A stretch of DNA of 64,000 nucleotides. Source: Macrococcus sp. 19Msa1099. Its GTDB lineage: Bacteria; Bacillota; Bacilli; Staphylococcales; Staphylococcaceae. The stretch covers positions 558,001 through 622,000 of the forward strand of contig CP079955.1 in NCBI GenBank assembly GCA_019357535.2, read 5' to 3'. The number at the start of each line of letters is the position of its first letter. Positions within the stretch are counted from its first letter, which is position 1. Made by a program: the position numbers and the translations under genes. The notes under the pieces are model-generated. The model made no database searches. It was not told the DNA's origin and saw only the letters and a program-made list of their open reading frames with translations. Below are positions 46,855 to 55,821 of the stretch, piece by piece.

Positions 46855-48255
46855 ATGAAAAGAATTTCAATCATATTGGTGATATTACTGCTATCATTCA
46901 GTGCGCTACCTGCACAAGCAGCGAGTCAGGACGAAATGCGTATCTATAACATTCTTACTGATCGATTTATGAATGGTGATGAGAATAATAATAAAGACAT
47001 TCATAATGACAAGGACAATAATCTGCCTTACGGTGGAGACTTTAAAGGTATCATCAATAAAATAGACTATATTAAGAAGATGGGCTTTAATGCCATTCAT
47101 GTCTCACCGGTGTTTGACCATGACAAGAATGATTATCTAGGGTATAAGATTAATAATTATAATCAGATTTCTAAAACATTCGGTGGAGAGAAGGACTTCA
47201 AACAGCTCGTATATCTTGCACATAAAAATAATATGAAAGTCATCGTCGATATGCCTGTTGTTGCAACGGATGATTTCACAGTAACAGAAGACACGAAGAT
47301 GAACGCAATAGAGAAATCGTATTACAAAGATACACCGATGATTGATTTAACGAATGAAGCAAATATTAAGCGCTATAAGCAGCTGATGACAGACTTCGTA
47401 AACAAAACGAAAGTCGATGGCTTATCGATGTATGTACTTCAGGATAATGTCGATCTTTCAAAAGTATTTCCTGAGAATATAACAAAGATTGCTATTACCA
47501 ATAGCGATGTTAAAGTAACCGGCTATGATTACATTCAGACTGGGAAGACATCAGAGCAAATTGCACAAGCATTCAAGAATGTTGATGAGCAAATCCCAGA
47601 GCAGCACAATAAGAAGGAGCTACTTTCAGCTGATAACTTCTTTACCCCACGTTTCACAAGCTATGCGGTTCATGAAAATATGTTCCCAGGAACACGTATT
47701 AAACAGATGATGGGCTATCTGTTTGTACAAAAGCAACCGGTCAGTATGACTTATGGTACTGAAATTGCGATGAATGGTGAAAAACTTCCTGATACACACC
47801 AACTACTCGATTTTAGAACGGATAAAGAAGTGGTGGAATACTTAGAACAGACGAGCGAAGTTTATCATAAGTACAAAGAAATGTTCGATGGTACTTCTAA
47901 AGTAATCTACAACGAAAAAGGTGAACAGCTTATCTATTTCGATACAGACAAAGTAGACTTCATCTATAATATTAACGATACAAGCAAATCTACGAACGTT
48001 AAACTGACAGACAAAGACATACCAGGCGATAAGATGCTCAGCGGATTGCTTATTGGAGATAGAATCCATGTGAAAGACGGCACGTTTAATTTGATAACGA
48101 ACCGTGAAGAAACGGAGCTTTACGCACTCGTTCCACCACGTGGATTGAACTTAGGCTATGTGATCGCATCACTGTTAACGATCGTGCTCTTTACAGTATT
48201 TATCATCGGTGCAGCAAGAAATAGGAAGAAACATGTCAATAATTTAAGGAAATAG
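46855..48255 (+). CDS. GH13 alpha-amylase-like membrane protein, probably catalytically inactive
   Basis: 466 residues: signal peptide (about 1-22, cleavage after AQA), an alpha-amylase-type domain, and a C-terminal membrane helix (about 434-453) with basic tail RNRKKH. The domain is GH13 by YNILTDRFMNGD, GGDFKGIINKIDYIKKMGFN and AHKNNMKVIVD. The catalytic motifs are lost: region I reads DMPVVATDD instead of DxxxNH, region II VDGLSMYV instead of GFRxD, and no NHD follows. It is therefore likely a binding or structural protein at the cell surface. Similar amylase-like proteins occur in staphylococci at this locus. Confidence 0.78.
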   Translation: MKRISIILVILLLSFSALPAQAASQDEMRIYNILTDRFMNGDENNNKDIHNDKDNNLPYGGDFKGIINKIDYIKKMGFNAIHVSPVFDHDKNDYLGYKINNYNQISKTFGGEKDFKQLVYLAHKNNMKVIVDMPVVATDDFTVTEDTKMNAIEKSYYKDTPMIDLTNEANIKRYKQLMTDFVNKTKVDGLSMYVLQDNVDLSKVFPENITKIAITNSDVKVTGYDYIQTGKTSEQIAQAFKNVDEQIPEQHNKKELLSADNFFTPRFTSYAVHENMFPGTRIKQMMGYLFVQKQPVSMTYGTEIAMNGEKLPDTHQLLDFRTDKEVVEYLEQTSEVYHKYKEMFDGTSKVIYNEKGEQLIYFDTDKVDFIYNINDTSKSTNVKLTDKDIPGDKMLSGLLIGDRIHVKDGTFNLITNREETELYALVPPRGLNLGYVIASLLTIVLFTVFIIGAARNRKKHVNNLRK

Positions 48256-48261
48256 AAACAA

Positions 48262-48297
48262 CGAAAAGACAATCCGTGCATACGGGTTGTCTTTTCG
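48262..48297 (+). terminator. Terminator after the GH13-like gene
   Basis: 16+16 bp stem CGAAAAGACAATCCGT / ACGGGTTGTCTTTTCG (one G-T pair) with loop GCAT. Confidence 0.8.
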
Positions 48298-48340
48298 CTG
48301 TTGAGATGGGGGTGCATAAACAAAGTGCAACACCATGCAA

Positions 48341-48363
48341 AGACGCCCAAATCTTGGGCGTCT
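48341..48363 (-). terminator. Hairpin downstream of cdr
   Basis: 10+10 bp GC-rich perfect stem AGACGCCCAA / TTGGGCGTCT with 3-base loop. On the minus strand only three T follow, so it is a modest terminator for cdr or a processing/stability stem. Confidence 0.55.
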
Positions 48364-48387
48364 GCTTTCTATATTAACAATCAATGA

Positions 48388-49704
48388 CTACTTCGCTTTA
48401 TATCCGAGCATATTAATAATATCTTTTGGGCTGGAGTAGTCAGGATGATACGCAACTTCGATATCTTTGAAGTCATAGATTGTTAATCCGCCGATCATAG
48501 CCGTTGATAGGACATCGATTCGTTTATCGACACCACTTTTTCCAGAGACGCTCGCTGATAATATTTTGCCGGTTGATTGCTCGTAGTAAACTGTGATGCT
48601 TAGCGGCGAACTGTAAGGCATGTAGCTGGCTTTATGTTTTTGCGTGTGTGACACGTGTGCGATATTATCCATTTCAAGTACGAGCGCTTCAGTGAGGCCT
48701 ACCGACGCATACGTATGATCAAATAATCGAAGAATATTACTGCCAAGTAGTCCTTTAAATGCTTCTCTATCTTTATGGAATAAGTTATGGGCAATGATAG
48801 AGGCAGCGCGATGCGTACCCCAGGCAAGTGCGATTGTTGCTGTCTTATCTATATGGCGATAGAATGTTTCTATTGCATCACCTAGTGCATATATAGATGG
48901 ATTGCTCGTTTCAAAATAACGGTTGACCTTGATATATCCTTTATCATTGAGTTCTAGTGCATCACCGATAAATTTCGTATTCGGTTGCAGACCGAGTGCT
49001 GTGATGATGATATCAAATGTATCGGTATCACCTGACTTGAATGTAACAGTGTGCTCATTGATACGCGCAACCTCATCTTCTAGTTTTAGATGAATACCAT
49101 TATCTTCAAGTACTTGAGGAACCGTGTCTGTAATATCTCGACTCATCTGTTTTAGGAAGTGACTGCTGCGATGTACAAGCGTTACATCCAGTCCACGATG
49201 CTTTAAGTTTTCTGCCATCTCGAGACTGATATAACCACCGCCAACTACGAGTGCACGCTGTGCATGGGTACGTTCAATATACTGATCGATCTTATCCGTA
49301 TCTTCTAAGTTACGCACTTGGAACACATGATCATGCTTATATAAATCCGGAACAATTTGGCTTGCGCCTGGTGACAGAATCAAGTAATCGTATGTATCGG
49401 TGAATGTTTCTTTAGTTTGATGATTGTAAATTTCTATTTTCTTATCATCCGGATATAAACGTGTCACTTCATGATACGTGTGGACTTGAATATTACGATT
49501 ATCATTAAATGTATCCGGTGTTGCCATAACGATGTTATCACGAGAGGCCACTGTTTCTCCGATGTAATAAGGTAAACCACAGTTTGCATAGCTCATATCA
49601 CGATCTTTTTCGTAGATTGTGATATCAGCATCTGCATCGAGTCTTCTGATTTGAGATGCAACTGTCGCGCCACCTGCAACTGCACCGACGATAATGATTT
49701 TCAT
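48388..49704 (-). CDS. cdr: Coenzyme A disulfide reductase
   Basis: 438 residues, equal in length to the staphylococcal enzyme. FAD motif IIIVGAVAGGATVASQIRR; single active-site cysteine C42 in SYANCGLPYYIGE; NAD motif ALVVGGGYISLEMAENL; FAD motif IYALGDAIETF. Reduces CoA disulfide with NADPH, keeping CoA as the main low-molecular-weight thiol. Two bases separate it from the upstream HAD phosphatase gene, forming a two-gene minus-strand operon. Confidence 0.94.
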   Translation of the reverse strand: MKIIIVGAVAGGATVASQIRRLDADADITIYEKDRDMSYANCGLPYYIGETVASRDNIVMATPDTFNDNRNIQVHTYHEVTRLYPDDKKIEIYNHQTKETFTDTYDYLILSPGASQIVPDLYKHDHVFQVRNLEDTDKIDQYIERTHAQRALVVGGGYISLEMAENLKHRGLDVTLVHRSSHFLKQMSRDITDTVPQVLEDNGIHLKLEDEVARINEHTVTFKSGDTDTFDIIITALGLQPNTKFIGDALELNDKGYIKVNRYFETSNPSIYALGDAIETFYRHIDKTATIALAWGTHRAASIIAHNLFHKDREAFKGLLGSNILRLFDHTYASVGLTEALVLEMDNIAHVSHTQKHKASYMPYSSPLSITVYYEQSTGKILSASVSGKSGVDKRIDVLSTAMIGGLTIYDFKDIEVAYHPDYSSPKDIINMLGYKAK

Positions 49705-49706
49705 GA

Positions 49707-50519
49707 TTATACCTCCAGCTTAAAGTATTGAATAAGAAACTTCGCTATCCCATCTTCATTATTTGTGTCAGTAATTTCGTCTGCGATAGATTTGAGCTCA
49801 TCGATTGCATTGCCCATTGCTACGCCTGTTCCAGCATATTTAATCATTTCATTGTCATTATCTTCATCACCGAATGCTATAACATGTTCTTGTTTAATAT
49901 TTAAATATTCGTGACAAAGCTTCACGCCGACTGCTTTATTGATACCTTTCTTAACGATTTCGATGACTGGAAATGGAGCGCCCCAGCGACGATGCTCTAA
50001 TCTGTCAGCATAGATTTCATCAAAGTGCTTATAGATATTAGGAATCTCGGATTCTTCAGCCTGGATAAGGATGGTTGTCGGAGGTTCTGTAATGTTTTCC
50101 AGTAGATTCCCGATCTTGATGACAGGGTTACCCATACTAAAGCCTTCGAATAAATATTCATCATGATAATGTAAGAAAACATTGTCTTTAATTTCGGCGA
50201 CGATATTCTTAATATTAAGATTAGGAATCTTAGAGAAGATATCTCTTGATACCTCAAAATCTAAAGTTTCATGAAATGTCTCAAAATTCGTATCACCTGG
50301 GTGATGAACGAATGCGCCATTGAAATTAACAATCGGTGTATCCAGGTTCAGCTGATTATAATAAATTTGACTGGCACGGTATGGACGTCCGGTCGAAATA
50401 ATAAATTTATGGCCTTGTTCCTGTAGCAGACGGATGACCTTCTTCGTAAACGGTGTAATCTCCTGCTTGCTATTAAGTAATGTTCCATCTAGATCGAGAC
50501 AAATTAAATGCTGTTCCAT
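49707..50519 (-). CDS. Cof-type HAD-IIB phosphatase (YkrA-like)
   Basis: 270 residues. HAD motif I CLDLDGTLLNS, motif II ISTGRPYRA, lysine in KKGINKAVG, and motif IV IAFGDEDNDNEMIK. Cap type IIB. Dephosphorylates a small sugar or cofactor phosphate; the actual substrate is unknown. Co-transcribed with cdr. Confidence 0.88.
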   Translation of the reverse strand: MEQHLICLDLDGTLLNSKQEITPFTKKVIRLLQEQGHKFIISTGRPYRASQIYYNQLNLDTPIVNFNGAFVHHPGDTNFETFHETLDFEVSRDIFSKIPNLNIKNIVAEIKDNVFLHYHDEYLFEGFSMGNPVIKIGNLLENITEPPTTILIQAEESEIPNIYKHFDEIYADRLEHRRWGAPFPVIEIVKKGINKAVGVKLCHEYLNIKQEHVIAFGDEDNDNEMIKYAGTGVAMGNAIDELKSIADEITDTNNEDGIAKFLIQYFKLEV

Positions 50520-50604
50520 AAAATAACTCCTTTAAATGTATTTCGTTTATATGTATATTAATTTCTGATATAGTAAGTGTATAATAAACTTTGAGGTGAT
50601 ACAA

Positions 50605-50913
50605 ATGGAAGAAGCTATGAAAGACAGTATAATGGGAGCGCTCGAAAATGTTATTGATCCTGAGCTAGGTATTGATATCATTAACTTAGGATTAGTTTAC
50701 AATGTAGATATGGATGATGATGGTCTGTGCACGGTTGAAATGACATTGACATCTATGGGTTGTCCGATGGGCCCGCAAATTATTGATCAGGTGAAAACTG
50801 CATTAGGTGAATTACCTGAGATTAAAGAGACAGAAGTGAACGTTGTATGGAATCCAGTATGGAATAAAGATATGATGAGCCGTTATGCTAAGATTGCTTT
50901 AGGTGTAAGTTAA
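50605..50913 (+). CDS. sufT: SufT-type Fe-S cluster assembly factor (DUF59/MIP18)
   Basis: 102 residues, a single DUF59 domain: NVIDPELGIDIINLGLVY (about 12-29), then MTLTSMGCPMGP with the conserved cysteine. The staphylococcal orthologue SufT helps maturation of Fe-S proteins such as lipoyl synthase and aconitase. ATG 50605 follows GAGGTG by six bases. The neighbouring regulator gene carries a probable Fe-S site. Convergent with fnr. Confidence 0.9.
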   Translation: MEEAMKDSIMGALENVIDPELGIDIINLGLVYNVDMDDDGLCTVEMTLTSMGCPMGPQIIDQVKTALGELPEIKETEVNVVWNPVWNKDMMSRYAKIALGVS

Positions 50914-50921
50914 TAATAAAG

Positions 50922-50967
50922 AGAAAGGAACGAGGCTGAAAATTTATTTTCAGCCTCGTTCCTTTCT
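50922..50967. terminator. Bidirectional terminator between sufT and fnr-like gene
   Basis: 21+21 bp perfect stem (50922-50942 / 50947-50967) with loop TTTA, three bases from the stop of the minus-strand gene. Confidence 0.9.
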
Positions 50968-50969
50968 TC

Positions 50970-51665
50970 TTATTCGATGCGACATATATTAAGTGGACAA
51001 TTTTCGCAGTTAATTTCATTCTTTAGATAGTCTAAATCTTTAATTGTAATTTTCTTGTTATTTGTTTCGATGATACCATTCTGTTTAAGTTCGCTGATGA
51101 TGCGATTAACGCCTTCTCGTGTTGTGCCACCGAAGTTTGCCAGTTCATTGTTTGTCAGATCAATATTAAGTTTAATGCCTACGTCTGTTTCAACGCCATA
51201 CGTATTTGTCAGACGAATCAAAGTAGAGTAGATGGCACCTTTTTTCCCAAGTGTATAAAGGTCACGTAACTTATACTCTTGTTTTTCATTTTCATTTTGA
51301 ATAAATAGCAGCCATTCATAGTTTAGTACTTCATCGTTAAGAATCGCAGTCTCAAATGTGGCTAAATCCATTTTATAGACAGTAGTCTTTGTTTTCACCT
51401 TAGCAAAGAGTGCATGTTTCTTATTGCCGCAGAACAGGGTGTTCACACCGAACAGGTTACGTCTGCCCAGCAGTTTTAAATTGAATTCCTTGCCATCTTC
51501 AAGTACACGATGAATCACAACATTCCCTGATTTAATGATATAGATTGAATCAATAGGATCTTCTGCCTGGAAGATATATTGATTTGCATCGAATGTTTCT
51601 ATCTTTCCCTCTTCCATAATGTAGTTGACGATACTTGTTGCTTCGTGAAATGCAGATTGAACCAT
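50970..51665 (-). CDS. fnr: Crp/Fnr-family regulator with C-terminal Fe-S cysteines (Bacillus Fnr type)
   Basis: 231 residues: cyclic-nucleotide-binding-like domain (about 15-115), dimer helix (about 115-145) and winged helix-turn-helix (about 168-210; [20 protein letters not shown]). The tail carries C220-x2-C223-x4-C228, three residues from the end. This is the spacing of the [4Fe-4S] cysteines of Bacillus subtilis Fnr, where an Asp is fourth ligand; D135 is well placed. An oxygen-sensing activator of anaerobic genes is inferred. ATG 51665 follows AAGGTG by six bases. Divergent from clpB. Confidence 0.8.
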   Translation of the reverse strand: MVQSAFHEATSIVNYIMEEGKIETFDANQYIFQAEDPIDSIYIIKSGNVVIHRVLEDGKEFNLKLLGRRNLFGVNTLFCGNKKHALFAKVKTKTTVYKMDLATFETAILNDEVLNYEWLLFIQNENEKQEYKLRDLYTLGKKGAIYSTLIRLTNTYGVETDVGIKLNIDLTNNELANFGGTTREGVNRIISELKQNGIIETNNKKITIKDLDYLKNEINCENCPLNICRIE

Positions 51666-51750
51666 TGTATTCACCTTCTTACGGATCATTTTCAAATTTG
51701 TATTTATTATAACATAACAAATTTCAACTTCTATATACGAACCGTAATAT

Positions 51751-51779
51751 TTGTATTCTATTATAAAACATTTTATAAT
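51751..51779 (+). promoter_or_regulatory. clpB: clpB promoter
   Basis: TTGTAT (51751-51756) and consensus TATAAT (51774-51779) with 17-bp spacing. Transcription would start near 51786, next to the CtsR operator. Confidence 0.7.
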
Positions 51780-51787
51780 AGTGTTAT

Positions 51788-51804
51788 AGTCAAAGAAGGT
51801 CAAA
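51788..51804 (+). promoter_or_regulatory. CtsR operator of clpB
   Basis: AGTCAAA-GAA-GGTCAAA is a tandem heptad repeat with 3-bp spacing, a full match to the CtsR box (RGTCAAANNNRGTCAAA). It covers the predicted transcription start, so repression of clpB by CtsR, relieved by heat, is expected. Confidence 0.9.
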
Positions 51805-51818
51805 CAGGGGTGAATGAC

Positions 51819-54398
51819 ATGAATATAGAACAGATGACATTTAATGTGCAGAGTGCGTTAGAGCAAGCACAGCACAAGGCAAGAGAAGATAAATTGCAGG
51901 CCATTGAAAGTGAGCATGTGCTATTACATTTTGCTGAAACAGCTGATAGTATGCTCGTTACAGTGTTCGAGCGTGCGCATCTGGACATCTCTGGATATAA
52001 AGCTTTATTACAAGAAGCGCTGGACAAGAAACCTCGAGTAGAGGGGGATGTGCAGTATGGCCAGTATATTGCTAGTAATATGAGCGAGTTGATGAGTCGG
52101 GCTCAGGCACTGATGACAGAAATGGAGGATCAGTATGTGTCAGCTGAACATATTATCCTAGCTGCCACAGAAGTTCATGAAATTACACGTAACTTTGTAG
52201 GGAATAAGAATGATGTTATTAAAGAAATCATAATGAATATAAGAGGGGGAAATCATGTGACAACACAAAATCCAGAAGTTCAGTATGAAGTATTGAAGAA
52301 ATATGGACGCGATCTCGTTGAAGAGGTGCGTAACGGTAAGATGGATCCGGTGATTGGTCGTGATGATGAGATTCGCAATACGATTCGTATATTAAGCCGT
52401 AAAACAAAGAACAATCCGATATTAATCGGCGAACCGGGTGTCGGTAAGACAGCGATTGTTGAAGGTCTTGCACAGCGTATCGTGAAGCGTGATGTTCCAG
52501 ACAGTCTATTAGACAAGACAATCTTTGAGCTTGATTTATCAGCACTTGTTGCAGGTGCGAAGTTCCGTGGTGAGTTTGAGGAACGTTTAAAAGCAGTACT
52601 TAAAGAAGTTAAGGAATCTGACGGTAAGATTCTATTGTTTATTGATGAGATTCACATGCTTGTTGGGGCTGGTAAAACAGATGGCGCAATGGATGCAGGG
52701 AACATGTTAAAACCGATGCTTGCGCGTGGTGAACTGCATTGTATCGGTGCCACAACATTAAATGAGTATCGTGAGTATATCGAGAAAGATTCGGCGCTTG
52801 AGCGTCGTTTCCAGAAAGTAAATGTAAAAGAGCCGGATTTAGAAGATACGATTTCAATACTACGTGGTTTAAAGGAACGTTATGAAGTACATCACGGTGT
52901 ACGTATACAGGATAATGCACTCGTTGCCGCTGCTGAATTATCAGATCGTTACATTACAGATCGCTTCCTGCCTGATAAGGCGATTGATCTAGTCGATCAG
53001 GCTTGTGCAACAATACGTACGGAAATGGGCTCTAACCCGACAGAACTTGATGCGGTAAATCGCCGCGTGTTACAGTTAGAAATTGAAGAGAATGCATTGA
53101 AGCATGAAAGTGATGCGAAATCAGAAGCAAGACTGCATGAACTGCAAAGAGAGCTTGCAGATGAGAAAGAACGTCAGCAGATGTTAACTGCGAAAGTTGA
53201 GAAAGAAAAAGAACAGATCAGCGTTGTGCAGACTAAACGGGCAGAACTGGATGATTTTCGTAAGCAGCTGGAAGAAGCACAGAGCAACTATAACCTGGAA
53301 AAAGCATCAGAACTGCAATATGCGAAGATTCCGGCAGTAGAGAAAGAACTTGCTGAACTAGAAGCACAGCTGCACGAGGAAACGAAAGATACGGACCGTC
53401 TGATTCGTGAAGTAGTGACAGAAGAAGAAATTGGTTATATTGTGTCACAATGGACAGGTATACCGGTGAATAAGCTCGTAGAATCAGAGAAAGATAAATT
53501 ATTACGTCTTTCTGATATTCTGCATGAGCGCGTCGTTGGGCAAGATGAAGCAGTTGACTTAGTATCTGATGCGGTCATTCGTGCGCGTGCAGGGATAAAA
53601 GATCCGAATCGTCCGATTGGTAGTTTCTTATTCTTAGGACCAACTGGTGTCGGTAAGACTGAACTTGCGAAAGCATTAGCAAGCACATTGTTTGATTCAG
53701 AGAAACATATGGTAAGAATCGATATGAGTGAATATATGGAGAAACATTCTGTGAGCAGATTAATCGGTGCACCTCCTGGTTATGTAGGGCATGAGGAAGG
53801 TGGTCAGCTGACTGAAGCAGTGCGCAGAAATCCATATACAGTTCTGTTACTCGATGAGATTGAAAAGGCGCATAGTGATGTATTTAACGTGCTGCTTCAA
53901 TTACTTGATGAAGGTCGATTAACAGATTCACGTGGACGCAATGTTGACTTTAAGAATACGATTGTCATTATGACAAGTAACATTGGATCTCAATATCTGT
54001 TAGATGGCATCGACAATGGTGAAATAACGGAAGATGCAAGAAACAATGTTACAGCTGCACTTCATCAGTACTTTAAGCCTGAGATACTGAACCGTATGGA
54101 TGATATCATTATGTTTAAACCATTATCCAGAAACGATATGACATTTATCGTCGATAAAATCGTTAACCAGCTGAACATGAGATTGATTAGTAACGGTGTA
54201 CGCGTCCATTTAACAGACGCAGTGAAAACATGGATTGCTGATACAGCGTATGAACCACAGTTTGGTGCACGACCACTGAAACGTTTCGTTCAGAAGGAAA
54301 TTGAGACGCCGCTTGCTAAATTACTGATAAAAGAAGATTACGCTGAAGGTACGGAAATTACTGTAGATAGAGTTGATGGTGAAGTCGTATTCAGATAA
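51819..54398 (+). CDS. clpB: ATP-dependent disaggregase ClpB
   Basis: 859-residue HSP100 chaperone. N-terminal repeat domain (about 1-145), AAA1 with Walker [14 protein letters not shown] and [11 protein letters not shown], the M-domain coiled coil (about 405-520), and AAA2 with [14 protein letters not shown] and [13 protein letters not shown]-terminal [11 protein letters not shown]. No IGF/L ClpP loop expected or seen. Works with DnaK to resolve aggregates. ATG 51819 follows AGGGGTG by six bases. Confidence 0.96.
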   Translation: MNIEQMTFNVQSALEQAQHKAREDKLQAIESEHVLLHFAETADSMLVTVFERAHLDISGYKALLQEALDKKPRVEGDVQYGQYIASNMSELMSRAQALMTEMEDQYVSAEHIILAATEVHEITRNFVGNKNDVIKEIIMNIRGGNHVTTQNPEVQYEVLKKYGRDLVEEVRNGKMDPVIGRDDEIRNTIRILSRKTKNNPILIGEPGVGKTAIVEGLAQRIVKRDVPDSLLDKTIFELDLSALVAGAKFRGEFEERLKAVLKEVKESDGKILLFIDEIHMLVGAGKTDGAMDAGNMLKPMLARGELHCIGATTLNEYREYIEKDSALERRFQKVNVKEPDLEDTISILRGLKERYEVHHGVRIQDNALVAAAELSDRYITDRFLPDKAIDLVDQACATIRTEMGSNPTELDAVNRRVLQLEIEENALKHESDAKSEARLHELQRELADEKERQQMLTAKVEKEKEQISVVQTKRAELDDFRKQLEEAQSNYNLEKASELQYAKIPAVEKELAELEAQLHEETKDTDRLIREVVTEEEIGYIVSQWTGIPVNKLVESEKDKLLRLSDILHERVVGQDEAVDLVSDAVIRARAGIKDPNRPIGSFLFLGPTGVGKTELAKALASTLFDSEKHMVRIDMSEYMEKHSVSRLIGAPPGYVGHEEGGQLTEAVRRNPYTVLLLDEIEKAHSDVFNVLLQLLDEGRLTDSRGRNVDFKNTIVIMTSNIGSQYLLDGIDNGEITEDARNNVTAALHQYFKPEILNRMDDIIMFKPLSRNDMTFIVDKIVNQLNMRLISNGVRVHLTDAVKTWIADTAYEPQFGARPLKRFVQKEIETPLAKLLIKEDYAEGTEITVDRVDGEVVFR

Positions 54399-54408
54399 CG
54401 CGATATAA

Positions 54409-54444
54409 AGAAAGTACCAGATGATTCATCATCTGGTACTTTCT
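54409..54444. terminator. Bidirectional terminator between clpB and yjzD
   Basis: 16+16 bp perfect stem AGAAAGTACCAGATGA with loop TTCA (54409-54444). Confidence 0.88.
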
Positions 54445-54454
54445 TATGTCAATA

Positions 54455-54649
54455 TTAATGCTCTTCGTGGTGGGGTATCGGTTCATTCGGAATAATATGT
54501 GCAATAATAATTGCAAGAATACCAAAGATGACGCCCATGATTGATGCAAATGGTAAGTTAAGATCCTGTCCGCCACCGAGACTCATTAAAACGAAATTAA
54601 TCATTTGAACAAGAATGAAAGCCCACACAAATGTGAAAATATAATTCAT
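54455..54649 (-). CDS. YjzD-family (DUF2929) small membrane protein
   Basis: 64 residues with two membrane helices (about 5-23 and 33-52) and a His/Glu tail HHEEH. Family DUF2929; function unknown. Sits between clpB and the Med-like gene, as yjzD does near med in Bacillus. RBS GGGAGAAAT precedes the ATG. Confidence 0.75.
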   Translation of the reverse strand: MNYIFTFVWAFILVQMINFVLMSLGGGQDLNLPFASIMGVIFGILAIIIAHIIPNEPIPHHEEH

Positions 54650-54735
54650 AATATTTCTCCCCCAACTTTATTCTATATAGTTTATTATAAAAGAGTAGCA
54701 TAAAAAAGTATACCTTATTTTAGAAAGGAAATATT

Positions 54736-55737
54736 ATGAATTATAAAGTTATCTCCTTAGCAACGGTCTGCGTACTTATTGTCCTATGTATTTATTCTAT
54801 TATTCCGAAACATCAGGAGATTAGAAGTATCGCATATTTATCCAAAGAATCAGTTCATGACCAGACATGGGGCACAGAAGGATATAAGGGTATATTAAAT
54901 ATTATCCAGACACACAACGCCAACTTTTTTGTTCAGGAGAATCTAAAGACCGATAAGGCGGTAATGGATACGATTCATCAATTTGCTGAGCGCGATGTCA
55001 ATATTATATACGGGCAAGGCTCTGAATTTGAAGCAGTGTTTAATCAGGCTGCAGTGAAGTATCCGAAGATGCATTTTGTCTTTTTGAATGGGGAGAGTCG
55101 TGCTAAAAATGTATCTTCATTAAATATAGAAGGATATGCGATGGGATTTTTCGGAGGAATGCTCGCGGCACATGAGTCTAAAACGAAGGTGCTTGGAATT
55201 GTCGGGGCATTTAAAGGACAGCCAGAGATAGATGGATTTATAGATGGCGCCCATTATGAAGAAAAATCTGTTAAAGTTAAAACAAAGTATATAAAGACAT
55301 GGGGATATAATGGGGATTCACAAGCATGTACAATAGGGTTGATTGATAAGGAGAGTGCAGATGTGATCTATCCAGCAGCAGACGGGACAAATCGAGATGT
55401 AATGGAGGTTGTTAAAGCACGCAATAAGAAAGCCATCGGGTATATTTCTGATCAAAGTTACTTAGGGGACTTTGTTATCGGTAGTACGACGCAGAATATA
55501 TCGAAATTATATTCAGATATTGCTGATGATTACTATGAACGGAGACTTAAAGGTGGAACCAAAAAATACGGAATGAATAACAACATCACTGATCTTGAGA
55601 TATCGAAATCTGTAGATGAAGTGTATGTTAAGAAACTCAAATCGGATATACAGAGATTTAAAGTGACAGGCATTCTTCCGAATAAGAAACTACCCCCGAC
55701 ATATCAGGAGAGTGCGTATCTGATTAAAGTAAGCTAA
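54736..55737 (+). CDS. Med-like BMP-family substrate-binding protein
   Basis: 333 residues. N-terminal hydrophobic segment (about 5-23) then a periplasmic-binding BMP/PnrA-like domain: IAYLSKESVHDQTW, IIYGQGSEFEAVF, FFGGMLAAHESKTKVLGIVG, YPAADGTNRDVMEV. The cysteine C17 in LIVLC lacks a proper lipobox residue before it, so a membrane anchor is likelier than a lipoprotein. Bacillus Med occupies the same site before fabH and affects competence; comZ is absent here. RBS AAAGGAAA. Confidence 0.8.
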   Translation: MNYKVISLATVCVLIVLCIYSIIPKHQEIRSIAYLSKESVHDQTWGTEGYKGILNIIQTHNANFFVQENLKTDKAVMDTIHQFAERDVNIIYGQGSEFEAVFNQAAVKYPKMHFVFLNGESRAKNVSSLNIEGYAMGFFGGMLAAHESKTKVLGIVGAFKGQPEIDGFIDGAHYEEKSVKVKTKYIKTWGYNGDSQACTIGLIDKESADVIYPAADGTNRDVMEVVKARNKKAIGYISDQSYLGDFVIGSTTQNISKLYSDIADDYYERRLKGGTKKYGMNNNITDLEISKSVDEVYVKKLKSDIQRFKVTGILPNKKLPPTYQESAYLIKVS

Positions 55738-55767
55738 AAAACACTTCTTTATATTGAAGTGTTTTTT
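55737..55767 (+). terminator. Terminator after the Med-like gene
   Basis: 11-bp stem AAAAACACTTC / GAAGTGTTTTT, 8-base loop, T-run, overlapping the stop codon. Confidence 0.85.
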
Positions 55768-55780
55768 ATTATGTGATAAA

Positions 55781-55797
55781 TTAGTACCAGATACTAA
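55781..55797 (+). promoter_or_regulatory. FapR operator of fabHF
   Basis: TTAGTACCAGATACTAA is a 17-bp palindrome equal to the FapR consensus TTAGTACCTGRTACTAA except the central base pair. It lies 25 bp before fabH. FapR represses fatty acid synthesis genes until malonyl-CoA releases it. Confidence 0.9.
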
Positions 55798-55821
55798 AAC
55801 TTGATATAAGTAGGTGCTGTA

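Noticed and set aside
51579-51818. Longer clpB start reading through the regulator promoter region
   Set aside because: It would place the clpB promoter and CtsR box inside the coding sequence and adds residues foreign to ClpB. ATG 51819 has the RBS and family match.
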